DNA of 64,000 bases from CADEED01 sp041395625 (GTDB taxonomy: Bacteria; Pseudomonadota; Gammaproteobacteria; Steroidobacterales; Steroidobacteraceae), in NCBI GenBank assembly GCA_041395625.1, contig JAWLAE010000002.1, forward strand, positions 496,001 through 560,000, in the 5' to 3' direction. Below are positions 51,108-61,237 of this stretch, one piece after another (the stretch's first letter is position 1; the number at the start of each line of letters is the position of its first letter). Under the pieces are notes generated by a model, which was given only the letters and a program-made list of their open reading frames with translations, did no database searches and was not told where the DNA came from. Made by a program: the position numbers and the translations under genes.

Positions 51108-51130
51108 CACCTGCTTATTTGGTGTAGTAG

Positions 51131-51159
51131 TTGACTATAACACCATGCTGAGATAAGCT
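51131..51159 (+). promoter_or_regulatory. Sigma-70-type promoter candidate for the RND operon
   Basis: TTGACT (51131-51136), 17 bases, TAAGCT (51154-51159). The -35 matches at 5 of 6 positions; the -10 is weak. It is about 70 bases before the adaptor start and after the prc stop. Confidence 0.4.
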
Positions 51160-51231
51160 ACTTCCGGTCCTCGCCGTAGTAAACCATTGGCGCCCGAGGC
51201 GCCTCTACGATGCGGGACCCGAGGGATGCCG

Positions 51232-52311
51232 ATGAATTCAGCCTATGGACTTGTTCTGGCCACGGCGCTGGCCGCCGTGACGTTCGCCACCGGCTGTGCG
51301 CAGCAAGGCGAGGCGGCTCCCAACGCCACCCAGCCGGCGGTCGAGGATGGCAGTTCGATCCCCGTGGAGGTCGTTGCGCCGGCACGCCGCGATATGCTGG
51401 CGACCTACACTGGCACAGCGACACTCGAAGCCGAGGCCGACGCAGACATAATTGCCAAGGTTGGCGGCGAAGTTCTGTCGGTCCTGGTAGAGGAAGGCGA
51501 CCGGGTCAAGAACAACCAACTGCTCGCCAGACTGGATGACCGGCAGCTTCGGCTCCAGGCGGCACAGGCACGCGCAACACTCGCCAAGGCACAGCGCGAC
51601 TATGCGCGTCAGGTCGAGCTGCATGACAAAGGATTGGTGGCCCGCGGCGCATTCGAAGGACTGAAATTCGATCTCGACAATCTGCAGGCGGCCCACGACC
51701 TCGCTCGCCTGTCATTGTCGCACACCGAAATCCGTGCGCCGTTCGCCGGCATCATCACCCAGCGTCACATACGTGTCGGTCAAACGGTACAAGCGGGCGC
51801 CAGTATGCTGCGGGTTACCGACCCAACCCCGCTCAAGGCGAGCGTTTTCGTACCGGAACGCGAACTCGCGCGCCTGCAGATCGGCCAGCGCGCCGGCGTT
51901 CAAATCGATGCCCTGGCGGGCAAACAATTCCCTGCGACGGTGACGCTGGTCGCGCCGATCGTCGATGCAGCAACGGCCACTTTCAAAGTGACGCTGGAAG
52001 TCGATGATGCGGGCGGCGAATTGAAGCCCGGCATGTTCGCGCGGGTGGGAATCGTGTTCGATCGACGCACCGGTGCGCTGACGATCCCGCGCTCTGCCCT
52101 CGTCGAGAACGACGACGTGCGGGCCGTATTCGTCATCGAGGCGGGCAAAGCACGCCAGCGTGCGCTAACCACCGGCCTGACCAACGGCGGCGACATCGAA
52201 GTGCTGGCCGGCCTGAGCGGAGGCGAGCAAGTCGTCGCCGTCGGGCAAAACGGTCTGAAGGACGGCGCCAGCGTCCGTATCGTCTCACTCGAATCCAGCG
52301 CGAGTCGTTAG
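51232..52311 (+). CDS. RND efflux periplasmic adaptor (membrane fusion lipoprotein)
   Basis: 359 residues from the ATG at 51232 (AGGG upstream). Signal peptide with lipobox FATGC, then barrel-sandwich and hairpin: TATLEAEADADIIAKVGGEVLSVLVEEGDRVKNNQLLARLDDRQ, a short coiled-coil hairpin, SHTEIRAPFAGIITQRHIRVGQTV, and the beta-barrel GELKPGMFARVGIVFDRRTGALTIPRSALV. Links the inner-membrane pump to an outer-membrane channel. Followed three bases later by the first permease. Confidence 0.92.
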   Translation: MNSAYGLVLATALAAVTFATGCAQQGEAAPNATQPAVEDGSSIPVEVVAPARRDMLATYTGTATLEAEADADIIAKVGGEVLSVLVEEGDRVKNNQLLARLDDRQLRLQAAQARATLAKAQRDYARQVELHDKGLVARGAFEGLKFDLDNLQAAHDLARLSLSHTEIRAPFAGIITQRHIRVGQTVQAGASMLRVTDPTPLKASVFVPERELARLQIGQRAGVQIDALAGKQFPATVTLVAPIVDAATATFKVTLEVDDAGGELKPGMFARVGIVFDRRTGALTIPRSALVENDDVRAVFVIEAGKARQRALTTGLTNGGDIEVLAGLSGGEQVVAVGQNGLKDGASVRIVSLESSASR

Positions 52312-52314
52312 GTC

Positions 52315-55300
52315 ATGCGACTGGTTGACTTCGCGATCCGTCGGCGCGTGACGATCGCGATGGTGACTCTGGCCATCGCGCTGTTCGGCTGGGTCTCGCT
52401 CGGCAGACTGAAAGTGAATCTGCTGCCGGACCTGTCTTACCCCACGCTGACAGTGCGCACCGAGCTGCCGGGCGCGGCACCGCTCGAAGTGGAAAATCTC
52501 GTGACGCGGCCGATCGAGGAGGCCGCTGGTGTCATCCGCAATGTGCGCGTGGTGCGTTCGGTCTCGCGCGCCGGACAGTCGGACGTCGTGCTCGAATTCG
52601 TCTGGGGCACCGACATGGACTTTGCCGGTATCGATGTGCGCGAACGTCTCGACCTGCTGCAACTGCCGGACGAAGCTGTCCGTCCGCTCATTTTGCGGTT
52701 CGATCCCAGTACTGAACCGGTGCTGCGGCTGGCGCTCGTCCGTACCATCGACCTGCCGGGCGTTTCGGCAGGGGACCAGTTGCGAGCGCTGCGTCGCTAC
52801 GCCGACGACCGGCTCAAACCCGACCTTGAAGCGCTCGAAGGCTCCGCCGCCGTCAAGGTCAGTGGCGGCTTCGAAGACGAGATCCAGGTGTACGTCGATC
52901 AGGACCGGCTGTCACAGCTGGGCCTCGGCGTGGCACAAGTAGCTGCGCGACTCGGCGCAGAGAACGTCAATCTGTCCGGCGGCCGACTCGAGCAAGGTAC
53001 GCAGCGCTTTCTGGTTCGCACGGTCAACGAATTTACTTCGCTCGATGACATGGCCGACTCGGTGATCGCGACGATCGACAATCGGCCCGTCTATCTCAAG
53101 GACGTGGCGCGCGTCGAACGTGGCTACAAGGAACGCGCCGCGATCGCGCGTCTCGGTGGACGCGAGTGCATCGAGCTCGCGATCTACAAGGAAGGCGATG
53201 CCAATACCGTGCAACTGGCGGAGTCGATCGCCAAGACGCTCGAGACAGTACGCAAGAATTTGCCGCCCGGAACGGAACTGCACACGGTCTACGATCAGTC
53301 ACGCTTCATCGCGAGTGCGGTCGATGAGGTCAAGACAGCGGCACTGTGGGGCGGACTACTGGCCATCATCGTCATGTACCTGTTCCTGCGCGACGCGCGC
53401 GCCACGCTGGTAGCAGGCATCGTCATACCGGTCACGGTGATCGGCATTTTCGTCCTCATGTTCGGCTTCGATCTGACTCTCAATATCATGTCGCTGGGCG
53501 GCATTGCGTTGTCGGTCGGTATGCTGATCGACAATTCCGTCGTGATTCTCGAAGCCATTGCCCGCAAACGCGAGGCGGGCCTCGGCGCCCGCGCCGCGGC
53601 GCTCGAGGGCACGAGCGAGGTGGCCATGGCGGTCACGGCGTCGACCCTGACGACCGTGGCCGTGTTCTTCCCGATGGTGTTCGTCAGCGGCATCGCCGGC
53701 CAGCTGTTTCGGGACCAGGCCCTCACGGTCACCTTTGCGCAGTTGCTCTCGCTGATCGTCAGCCTGACGCTGGTACCGATGCTCGCTGCATGGCGCGCGG
53801 ATACCAATGGCACCGCGATCGAGCGCCGCACCAAACCGAGGTTGCACACCGATCTCGCACAGCGCTCACGCACTCTGGTGGCATTGGTTGGCGCACTGCC
53901 GGCGGCAGTTCGACGTGCGCCCGCACTGCGACCGGCCTATCGTAGCGGCTGGGCCGCACGCTGGCCCGCACCGCTGTACCAACTTTCGTTGGGCATCTGG
54001 CTGCCCATCGCGCTCATCGAGCTAGTCGCGTTCCTGCTGCTGTCAGTTGGACGCGTGGTCGCCAGTCTGCTGGGTGAGCTACTGGGGCTGCTGCTGGCAC
54101 CAGCCGTCGCAGCGACGCAAACCACCTACACCGCATTTGAACAACGTTATCCTCGCGCACTGCGCGCGGTACTTGCCCATCGCACGCTCGTCATCGTCGC
54201 AGCGCTGTTGCTACTCGCAGGCACCGCACTGCTGCTGCCGCGGCTCGGCACCGAACTGATTCCGCAGCTCTCGCAGGGCGAGTTCACGGCCAAGTTGCGT
54301 CTCGCACCCGGTACGCCGCTCGAGGTCACGGACCAGATGGTGCGTCGCGCGCAGCTTGCCGCCAACAAACTGCCCAATCTGGAACGCGCATATTCGATGT
54401 CAGGCACCGGCAACCGCCTCGATGCCAACCCGGTCGATGCCGGCGAAAATACCGGTGAGCTTGCGATCGTACTGCGCAAACCCGCCGGCGAGCTGCAGGA
54501 AGCTGCGGCTGTCGAGGCATTGCGGGCGGAGTTCGCGAAGCTGCCCGGCGTGCAGTACGAGTTCACCCGTCCGACGCTGTTCTCCTTGTCGACGCCGCTC
54601 GAAGTCGTGCTGGCTGGTTACGAAATAGAGCCGCTGGCCGCGACCGCGGCCCGCGTCCGCGCTGCGATGGAGTCGAGCGACAGTTTTCGCGACATCCGCT
54701 CGAGCGTCGAGGGCGGCAATCCCGAAATCCAGATCGTTTTCGATCAGGATCGCGCCTCGCAGCTCGGTCTCACCGTGCGCGACGTGGCCGATCGTGTGGT
54801 CGCCAGTGTACGTGGCGACGTCGCGACGCGCTATCGCTGGCGCGACAAGAAGATCGACGTCCTCGTGCGTAGCGTTGACACTCGCGCCGCATCGATCGAG
54901 GAGATACGCAGCCTCGTGGTGAATCCCGGCGCTGAGCGACCGGTGCCGTTGGCCGCGGTTGCCGACGTCCAGCTCGCGCTCGGTCCGGCGGAAATCCGCC
55001 GTGCCAATCAGGAGCGGGTCGCCATATTGTCAGCTAGTCCCGCCGGCAATGACCTCGGCGCTGCCACGCTCGTCGCGCAGGCCATACTGGACGCGACACC
55101 GCTGCCGGCCGGCGTCACGGCGAGTGTCGCTGGCCAGAGCGAAGATATGCAGCAGAGCTTTCGCGCCATGCTGCTGGCACTGGGGCTGGCAGCGTTCCTC
55201 GTCTACATCGTGATGGCCATGCAATTCGAATCGCTGCTGCATCCGCTCGTAATCCTGTTCACCGTCCCGATGGGCCTGATCGGCGCGATCTGGGCGCTGT

Positions 55301-55692
55301 GGCTCACGGGTACGACCATCAATGCGGTCGCGATGATCGGCATGATACTGCTGGCGGGCATCGTCGTGAACAATGCCATCGTACTGGTTGATGCCATCAA
55401 TCAGGCCCGCGACAGCGGCATGGAAATAATAGATGCGATTGTCGCGGCCGGCGCCAAACGCCTGCGACCGATACTCATCACCAGCATCAGCACCATCCTG
55501 GGCCTGGCACCGATGGTGCTCGGGCTGGGTGAAGGCGCAGAAATCCGCCGCCCGATGGCCATCACCGTGATCGGCGGCATGTTGTTAGCGACGATACTGA
55601 CGCTGTTCCTGATTCCCGTTCTGTATGCGACCCTCGATCGACGCGCGCGTTCGAGCGTCGCGCTCGCGCCGGCCACGGAATCGCCGCCGTGA
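52315..55692 (+). CDS. RND efflux permease, AcrB/MdtB-like, with a large central insertion
   Basis: 1125 residues. Typical RND landmarks: N-terminal TM1 RRRVTIAMVTLAIALFGWVSLGRL, porter domains, TM4 proton-relay region GGIALSVGMLIDNSVVILEAI, and the second half GMILLAGIVVNNAIVLVDAIN. Between TM6 and TM7 (about residues 493-607) an extra segment contains a hydrophobic stretch (LGIWLPIALIELVAFLLLSV), making the protein about 100 residues longer than usual. Uses proton motive force to expel unidentified substrates. The stop overlaps the next start. Confidence 0.92.
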   Translation: MRLVDFAIRRRVTIAMVTLAIALFGWVSLGRLKVNLLPDLSYPTLTVRTELPGAAPLEVENLVTRPIEEAAGVIRNVRVVRSVSRAGQSDVVLEFVWGTDMDFAGIDVRERLDLLQLPDEAVRPLILRFDPSTEPVLRLALVRTIDLPGVSAGDQLRALRRYADDRLKPDLEALEGSAAVKVSGGFEDEIQVYVDQDRLSQLGLGVAQVAARLGAENVNLSGGRLEQGTQRFLVRTVNEFTSLDDMADSVIATIDNRPVYLKDVARVERGYKERAAIARLGGRECIELAIYKEGDANTVQLAESIAKTLETVRKNLPPGTELHTVYDQSRFIASAVDEVKTAALWGGLLAIIVMYLFLRDARATLVAGIVIPVTVIGIFVLMFGFDLTLNIMSLGGIALSVGMLIDNSVVILEAIARKREAGLGARAAALEGTSEVAMAVTASTLTTVAVFFPMVFVSGIAGQLFRDQALTVTFAQLLSLIVSLTLVPMLAAWRADTNGTAIERRTKPRLHTDLAQRSRTLVALVGALPAAVRRAPALRPAYRSGWAARWPAPLYQLSLGIWLPIALIELVAFLLLSVGRVVASLLGELLGLLLAPAVAATQTTYTAFEQRYPRALRAVLAHRTLVIVAALLLLAGTALLLPRLGTELIPQLSQGEFTAKLRLAPGTPLEVTDQMVRRAQLAANKLPNLERAYSMSGTGNRLDANPVDAGENTGELAIVLRKPAGELQEAAAVEALRAEFAKLPGVQYEFTRPTLFSLSTPLEVVLAGYEIEPLAATAARVRAAMESSDSFRDIRSSVEGGNPEIQIVFDQDRASQLGLTVRDVADRVVASVRGDVATRYRWRDKKIDVLVRSVDTRAASIEEIRSLVVNPGAERPVPLAAVADVQLALGPAEIRRANQERVAILSASPAGNDLGAATLVAQAILDATPLPAGVTASVAGQSEDMQQSFRAMLLALGLAAFLVYIVMAMQFESLLHPLVILFTVPMGLIGAIWALWLTGTTINAVAMIGMILLAGIVVNNAIVLVDAINQARDSGMEIIDAIVAAGAKRLRPILITSISTILGLAPMVLGLGEGAEIRRPMAITVIGGMLLATILTLFLIPVLYATLDRRARSSVALAPATESPP

Positions 55693-58600
55693 TGCACACG
55701 CGCTTTGCGCTGCGCCGACCGGTGTCCATCGCGATGCTGTTCGCCGCAGTGGCCGTCATCGGCTTGATGGCCACGCGCTTGCTGCCGCTCGAGCAGTTTC
55801 CGGACGTCAAGTTTCCGTTCATGGGCCTCGAGATCCCCTACCCTGGATCGACGCCCGAAGAAGTCGAAGATCTCGTCACCAAGCCGATCGAAGAGGCACT
55901 TGCGACCTTGCCCGGCATCCACGAGATCCGTTCCACCTCCGCCAGCGACCGGGCGCAGGTGCAGATACTGTTCGACTGGGGCATGGATCTAGACGCGGCC
56001 ACTTTCGAAGTGCGCACCAAATTGGATGCCATCCGGCGGCAATTGCCGGCGGCCGCCAATCGCATCTTGATGTTTCGCGCCTCTTCCGGAGATCAGTCGA
56101 TTCTCACCATTCGGATATCCGCCGACCAGGACCTGTCCACCCAGTACGACGTGCTGGACCGCTTTCTGAAGCGGCCTGTCGAGCGGCTCGATGGTGTCGC
56201 GCGCGTGCAGCTGGCCGGCGTCGAGCCGCGTGAGATTCGCATACTTGTTGATTCAGGCCGGATTGCCGCCCATGGCATCGATGTGCAGCGCCTGGTGCGG
56301 CTGTTGGAGCGCAGCAATTTCTCCGTCAGCGCAGGACAGGTCACGAGTGCGGGCCAGCGGCTGGCGGTACGGCCGGTCGGCGAGCTCACATCGATCGAGC
56401 AGCTGCGCAATCTGGTGATCGAGGGTAACGTGCGGTTGCGCGATGTTGCCAGCGTGGAATTGATCAGTCCCGAGCTCACCGTACGGCGCAATCTCAACCT
56501 GCAACCAGCCGTGGGTCTCGACGTCTACAAGTCTACGCAGGCGAACGTCATCGACGTCGCCGATCGGGTGCTCGAGGTCGTCGACCACGCCCGCGGCCTG
56601 CCGCAGATGCAGGGCATCACGATTTTCGTGATCGACAATCAGGCCGAGTCCATCAGAAGTTCGCTCGCCTCCGTCGGCCAGTCGGGTCTGATAGGTGGGT
56701 TGTTCGCGATCCTGGTGCTGTATGCGTTCCTGCGCCACTGGCCGACGACGCTGTTCGTCAGTCTCGCGGTGCCGCTGTCACTGCTCGTGACCTTGGCCGT
56801 CATGTATTTCACCGGACTCACGATCAATGTCATGTCGATGATGGGGATGATGCTGGCGATCGGCATGCTGGTGGACAATGGCGTGGTCGTTACCGAGAGC
56901 GTCTACCGACACCGCCAGCAACAGCCTGAGCAGCCGGTCGAAGCGACGCTGACCGGTGTCCGCGAGGTTGGTATCGCGACCTTGGCGGGGACGCTGACGT
57001 CGGTGATCGTTTTCGTGCCGATCATTTTCGGCGAAAAAAATCAGATGTCGATATTTCTCGCGCACGTGGCCATCCCGATCGTGGTCGCCATGCTGGCGTC
57101 GCTGATCATTGCGCAAACGCTGATTCCGATGCTGACTTCGCGCTTTCCGGCGCCACCGCGACAGTCGTCTGGCGGCTGGATCGATGCGCTGCAATCGCGC
57201 TACACGAATGCACTCAGGACATCGCTGCTGAAGCCACGTCGTACGGCTGCCGCGCTCGTCGGGCTCGTGCTCGTGACGGGCGCATTGTTGGCCGCTTCCA
57301 CACAGTGGCCGGATCGGTTCCTGAAGGTAGACATGTGGCCGCAGGACGCCGGACGCCAGCTGGTGATCGACTACGGCATCGAAGGCACCCATCCGATCGA
57401 GCGGGTCGAAGCCGCGGTCCGGCGTATCGAACGCTATCTGGATGACAATCGCGAACGCTTCAACATCGAGAGCATCTATTCGATCTACGAGACCGATAGC
57501 GCGCGGAGCGTCTTGAATCTGCAATCGGGCGCGGCCGCGACTCTGAAATCGACGCGCATCAGCGAACTCGTGGCGGCCGACATGCCCGACATCATCATCG
57601 GCAAACCCAGCTTCAACTTCGACGACGACGGTGGCAGCGTGTCCGAGGGTTTCGGACTGCTGCTGCGCGGCGAATCGACCGAGCGACTGACGGAGATCGC
57701 CGCGGACGTCGCGCGCGTGCTGACCAGCGTCTCAGGACTCGAGTCGGTGCGCACCGACAACAGCAATGGCGAAGAGGAAGTGCAGATCGTCGTCGATCGA
57801 GGTCGCGCCGCGGCGCTCGGCCTGACGCCACGCGATGTTGCCACGACCGTGGCTGCCGCGATGCGCGGCGATCGGCTGCGGGAGTTTCGCGGGCCGGAGC
57901 GCGAGATCATCATGCGCCTCGCCTTTCGCGCCGACGATCGCCAGACTCTCGAGGATCTGGCTCGCCTGCCCCTGTATCTGCCCGGGGGCCAGCGCCTCGA
58001 CCTGGGTGCCGTGGCCACGTTCAGCCTGGCGCGTGCGCCGCGTGCCATCAAGCGCGTCAACCGCATGACGACCAGCGTCGTCGAAGCCAATGTTGCCAGT
58101 GATGCGACCTTGGGAGCGGTACGGGACAAGGTGGAAGAACTGCTGGCGAACTATCGATTGCCAGCCGGCTACACCTGGCAGTTCGGACGCGGCATCCAGA
58201 ATGACGATGAAACCCAGCAGGCGATGCTCATCAATCTGCTGTTCGCACTGGCGATGATCTACTTCGTGATGGCGGCGCTGTTCGAGTCGACCTTGATGCC
58301 CGTGTCGATCGTCGTTTCGATCTTCCTGGCGGTGATCGGTGTCATCTGGACGCTCTTTCTCACGCGCACGACCCTGACGTTCATGGCACTCATCGGCGTG
58401 CAGATACTGATGGGCGTGATCGTCAACATCGGCATCGTCCTGGTCGCGCACATCAATGACCTGCGGCAGGCGGGCCTGGATCGATTCGAGGCAATCGTGC
58501 AGGCCGGCCGCGACCGACTGCGACCGATCCTGATGACCACCCTAACCACTGTGCTGGGGCTATCGCCGCTGGCAGTGGGCGACGCGCAGCTCGCCGTCGG

Positions 58601-58790
58601 CATTGGCGGCCCATCGTACGCCCCGATGGCACGCGCGATCATGGGCGGGCTTGCATTTGGCGCGTTGGTATCCCTATTTGCGGTGCCCGCGTTCTATGTC
58701 TGGATCGATGATGCCGTCGCGGCGAGCAAACGTTATTTCGCCAGTACGGCTGTCAGAGCCGCAGTGGACGCAGCGCCATCGCTAGACTAA
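55692..58790 (+). CDS. Second RND efflux permease
   Basis: 1032 residues from the ATG at 55692 (a GTG at 55689 also overlaps the previous stop). N-terminal FALRRPVSIAMLFAAVAVIGLMATRLLPLEQFPDVKFP, TM4 region MMGMMLAIGMLVDNGVVVTESV and ALIGVQILMGVIVNIGIVLVAHIND in the second half. It keeps one acidic TM4 residue. With the adaptor and the first permease it forms a three-gene unit like mdtABC, where two different permeases make a heterotrimer. No TolC-type gene is adjacent. Confidence 0.9.
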   Translation: MHTRFALRRPVSIAMLFAAVAVIGLMATRLLPLEQFPDVKFPFMGLEIPYPGSTPEEVEDLVTKPIEEALATLPGIHEIRSTSASDRAQVQILFDWGMDLDAATFEVRTKLDAIRRQLPAAANRILMFRASSGDQSILTIRISADQDLSTQYDVLDRFLKRPVERLDGVARVQLAGVEPREIRILVDSGRIAAHGIDVQRLVRLLERSNFSVSAGQVTSAGQRLAVRPVGELTSIEQLRNLVIEGNVRLRDVASVELISPELTVRRNLNLQPAVGLDVYKSTQANVIDVADRVLEVVDHARGLPQMQGITIFVIDNQAESIRSSLASVGQSGLIGGLFAILVLYAFLRHWPTTLFVSLAVPLSLLVTLAVMYFTGLTINVMSMMGMMLAIGMLVDNGVVVTESVYRHRQQQPEQPVEATLTGVREVGIATLAGTLTSVIVFVPIIFGEKNQMSIFLAHVAIPIVVAMLASLIIAQTLIPMLTSRFPAPPRQSSGGWIDALQSRYTNALRTSLLKPRRTAAALVGLVLVTGALLAASTQWPDRFLKVDMWPQDAGRQLVIDYGIEGTHPIERVEAAVRRIERYLDDNRERFNIESIYSIYETDSARSVLNLQSGAAATLKSTRISELVAADMPDIIIGKPSFNFDDDGGSVSEGFGLLLRGESTERLTEIAADVARVLTSVSGLESVRTDNSNGEEEVQIVVDRGRAAALGLTPRDVATTVAAAMRGDRLREFRGPEREIIMRLAFRADDRQTLEDLARLPLYLPGGQRLDLGAVATFSLARAPRAIKRVNRMTTSVVEANVASDATLGAVRDKVEELLANYRLPAGYTWQFGRGIQNDDETQQAMLINLLFALAMIYFVMAALFESTLMPVSIVVSIFLAVIGVIWTLFLTRTTLTFMALIGVQILMGVIVNIGIVLVAHINDLRQAGLDRFEAIVQAGRDRLRPILMTTLTTVLGLSPLAVGDAQLAVGIGGPSYAPMARAIMGGLAFGALVSLFAVPAFYVWIDDAVAASKRYFASTAVRAAVDAAPSLD

Positions 58791-58860
58791 AACCGCGGCG
58801 AGACGCAATCATCGGTAGGATGTAGCAAGCGCTTACAGACAGATCTGTTGGAGACCGCCC

Positions 58861-59622
58861 ATGCAACGCCGCTACATTCCCCTGCTCGCCACGCTCATCG
58901 TAATTGCGGTCAATGCGGCGGCGAACATCGTGCCGATCAATGGCTTCAATACCGGCGAATTGTCGGCCATGTATCCAACGGGATTCACGCCGTCAGGCTA
59001 TGTGTTCGGGATCTGGAGTTTGATTTACCTGGGTCTGATCGTATTCGGCGTGGCAGCGCTGCGTAGCGGCCCGGACACTCAGGCGCGTGTTGCGCGTCTG
59101 CAAGGTCCCTTCATCGTCAACGCGGCAGCCAATGCCGCCTGGATATTCGCGTGGCACTTTCGGCAGGTAGCATGGAGCTTCGGCATCATGCTGGTGATTC
59201 TCGCCACGTTGATATTGATCTTCTGGCGCCTCCGCAAAATGCCACGGCCGACATGGCCGCAGTTCCTCTCGGTCGATGGGCCTTTCAGTCTTTATTTCGG
59301 CTGGATCACGACCGCGACGCTCGCCAACTTTGGTGCCCTGTGCTTCGATCTGCAGTGGTACCCGCTCGATCTCACGATGGATCAGTGGGCGTTGGTCACC
59401 GTTTGTGCCGCGACTGCCGTCTATGTCTGGATGGGCGCCGTGACCCGTGACGGGGTGTATTGCGCGGTCTTCGTCTGGGCCGCGATCGGCATCTACAACA
59501 GAACGAGTGGAGTTGGCGAACCGGTACAGATTGCCGCGCTCACGGGCGCGTTCCTGGTGGGCTTGTGCATCCTGTGGGCGCTATTCAATCGCGCCCCCGC
59601 CCAAGTGCGGCGGACTATTTGA
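58861..59622 (+). CDS. TspO/MBR-related tryptophan-rich membrane protein
   Basis: 253 residues, about seven transmembrane helices. NAAANIVPINGFNTGELSAMYPTGFTPSGYVFGIWSLIYLGLIVFG matches the start of the TspO/MBR-related group, which is longer than classical five-helix TspO. Ligand and role unknown. Preceded by a 70-base gap from the RND operon; overlaps the coiled-coil gene tail to tail by eight bases. Confidence 0.75.
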   Translation: MQRRYIPLLATLIVIAVNAAANIVPINGFNTGELSAMYPTGFTPSGYVFGIWSLIYLGLIVFGVAALRSGPDTQARVARLQGPFIVNAAANAAWIFAWHFRQVAWSFGIMLVILATLILIFWRLRKMPRPTWPQFLSVDGPFSLYFGWITTATLANFGALCFDLQWYPLDLTMDQWALVTVCAATAVYVWMGAVTRDGVYCAVFVWAAIGIYNRTSGVGEPVQIAALTGAFLVGLCILWALFNRAPAQVRRTI

Positions 59623-60664
59623 GCAATACGCTGAACAAGTCCCAGGTGTCCTCTGCCACGACGTTGGGCAGTCGATTGGCATTGGCGCCCACCGCCTTGA
59701 GCGCTAGCACATCTCCCTCGGCCACATTGACCGATTCGGCGACCGGAATCACTTCGAGACTGCTGCGGTATTTGGCGGACTTCTTCAGTCGTTCGACGCG
59801 GGGCGCCACGTGTTTCGCGAGGCCGGCACGCACAGCCAGTACCCGGCGTGCCTGCACGACATCAGCCATCAGCGCCTGGCATTCCTCGGGCGAACCGTAG
59901 TCGTCGATGACTTCCCGGCGCGCCACTGCGACGCGCGCCATCTGCAGCAGCGGCGTACGTATCAGGCGCAGGCACAGAACCTCGGCATAGGCGATCGCCG
60001 CCAGATTGATCGCGCGCCGAGAGCCCACTGCGAGTCCGGGAAAATCGGAGTCCTTGCGGGCGTCGAGCGCGGCGACGTCCGCATGGGCCTGCTCAAGGCT
60101 TCGTTCAGCTTCGAGCGCAGCTTCAGTCGCCACCGGCAGCCGTACCGCGATTTCGGCGCGACGCTTCTTGTGCCACCAGCGTGTCAACGTTTGTAATTCG
60201 GCTTCGATAGCCTGCACAGCCTGGCGAGCATCGACCAGCGCAAGCTGCGCGCCATGCAGCCGAGCCTCGACGGTCTTGCGCTGTTCGAACTGGCGCTTGT
60301 TGCCACCCAGGTCGTGCACCTTGCGCTCGCGCTCGGCCTGCTTGTTAGCCAGGTCGGTGACGAACGCCTGAATCAGTTCGCGACCGTCCGCCCATAGTGC
60401 GCGCAAGTGATAGAAGGCCAGCGCTGGAAAGCCTGTGTCGGCCTGGCCGAGGCGGCGTTCGAGTGCTTCCAGCAAGTCGCGTACGCGCTGCGTCGCCGCT
60501 TCCTGCTGTTTCAGACGGTCTCGTTGCCTATCGAGATCAGCGCGCAGATCCTCGTGCTGCTTGCGCAGCTCGGAACGGCTACGGAACAGCTCGACAACCC
60601 GGCCATCCTCGGCCGGTGCGGGCGAAGCTTCCTCTTTGCGGAACGCGAATTGTGCGAGTTTCAT
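59615..60664 (-). CDS. Coiled-coil protein of unknown function
   Basis: 349 residues, no signal peptide. Predicted coiled coils at about 25-75 (RSELRKQHEDLRADLDRQRDRLKQQEAATQRVRDLLEALERRL) and 105-165, then a helical C-terminal part (INLAAIAYAEVLCLRLIRTPLLQMARVAVARREVIDDYGSPEECQALMADVVQARRVL). Not recognised. Neighbours do not suggest a function; the DUF1249 gene is just upstream on the same strand. Confidence 0.65.
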   Translation of the reverse strand: MKLAQFAFRKEEASPAPAEDGRVVELFRSRSELRKQHEDLRADLDRQRDRLKQQEAATQRVRDLLEALERRLGQADTGFPALAFYHLRALWADGRELIQAFVTDLANKQAERERKVHDLGGNKRQFEQRKTVEARLHGAQLALVDARQAVQAIEAELQTLTRWWHKKRRAEIAVRLPVATEAALEAERSLEQAHADVAALDARKDSDFPGLAVGSRRAINLAAIAYAEVLCLRLIRTPLLQMARVAVARREVIDDYGSPEECQALMADVVQARRVLAVRAGLAKHVAPRVERLKKSAKYRSSLEVIPVAESVNVAEGDVLALKAVGANANRLPNVVAEDTWDLFSVLLK

Positions 60665-60706
60665 CCGTGACCTTGGCGCAGTGACGCAAGGGCCGCGGGC
60701 CGCTGC

Positions 60707-61096
60707 CTACCTGAGGCGAAACGAGTGTCCCCGATCCATGCAGTACTCGAGCCACTTATTTAGCATCATGTTGCGCGCCCATCTCTGATCCAGTTCACGC
60801 TCCGCAGCGGCGCGCAGATGGCGGAGCCCGGCATGCTCGTGCTGGGGAGCCCAGGACTGTGCCTCCGCCAAGTTGGCGTCGAGATACACGCGCAACGTCA
60901 GATCCGGATAAGTACGGCTGGGCTCGCTGCCAAGGAGATAGGTGAACTCACAGGTAACCGTGTACGCCGCTCGCTCGAGGACAGTGAGACGCAGATCACA
61001 ATCGGCGGTGACATGCGACGTGTACTCACCGCGCAGGTTGGCGAGCGGCCCTGCCAGACGCACGAGGCGCGCGTAGTTGCTTTCGTAGAGCGACAT
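60707..61096 (-). CDS. DUF1249 (YqiB-like) protein
   Basis: 129 residues from the ATG at 61096. Follows E. coli YqiB: MSLYESNYARLVRLAGPL, RLTVLERAAYTVTCEFTYLLG, YPDLTLRVYLDANLAEAQSW and NKWLEYCMDRGHSFRL. Function unknown. A longer frame exists upstream, but its extra residues do not match the family. Confidence 0.85.
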   Translation of the reverse strand: MSLYESNYARLVRLAGPLANLRGEYTSHVTADCDLRLTVLERAAYTVTCEFTYLLGSEPSRTYPDLTLRVYLDANLAEAQSWAPQHEHAGLRHLRAAAERELDQRWARNMMLNKWLEYCMDRGHSFRLR

Positions 61097-61237
61097 CAAA
61101 GCGACGAAGCTGCACGGCCGCGAGCGCCATGAAACCAGCGTCAGAGTGTCATTGCCTTCTACGTAACTCACCCGCCCGACTATAGCCCACCGCGCGCCCC
61201 GCGCAATACGCAAATCCTGGGCCAGTTCGCGAAGCGA

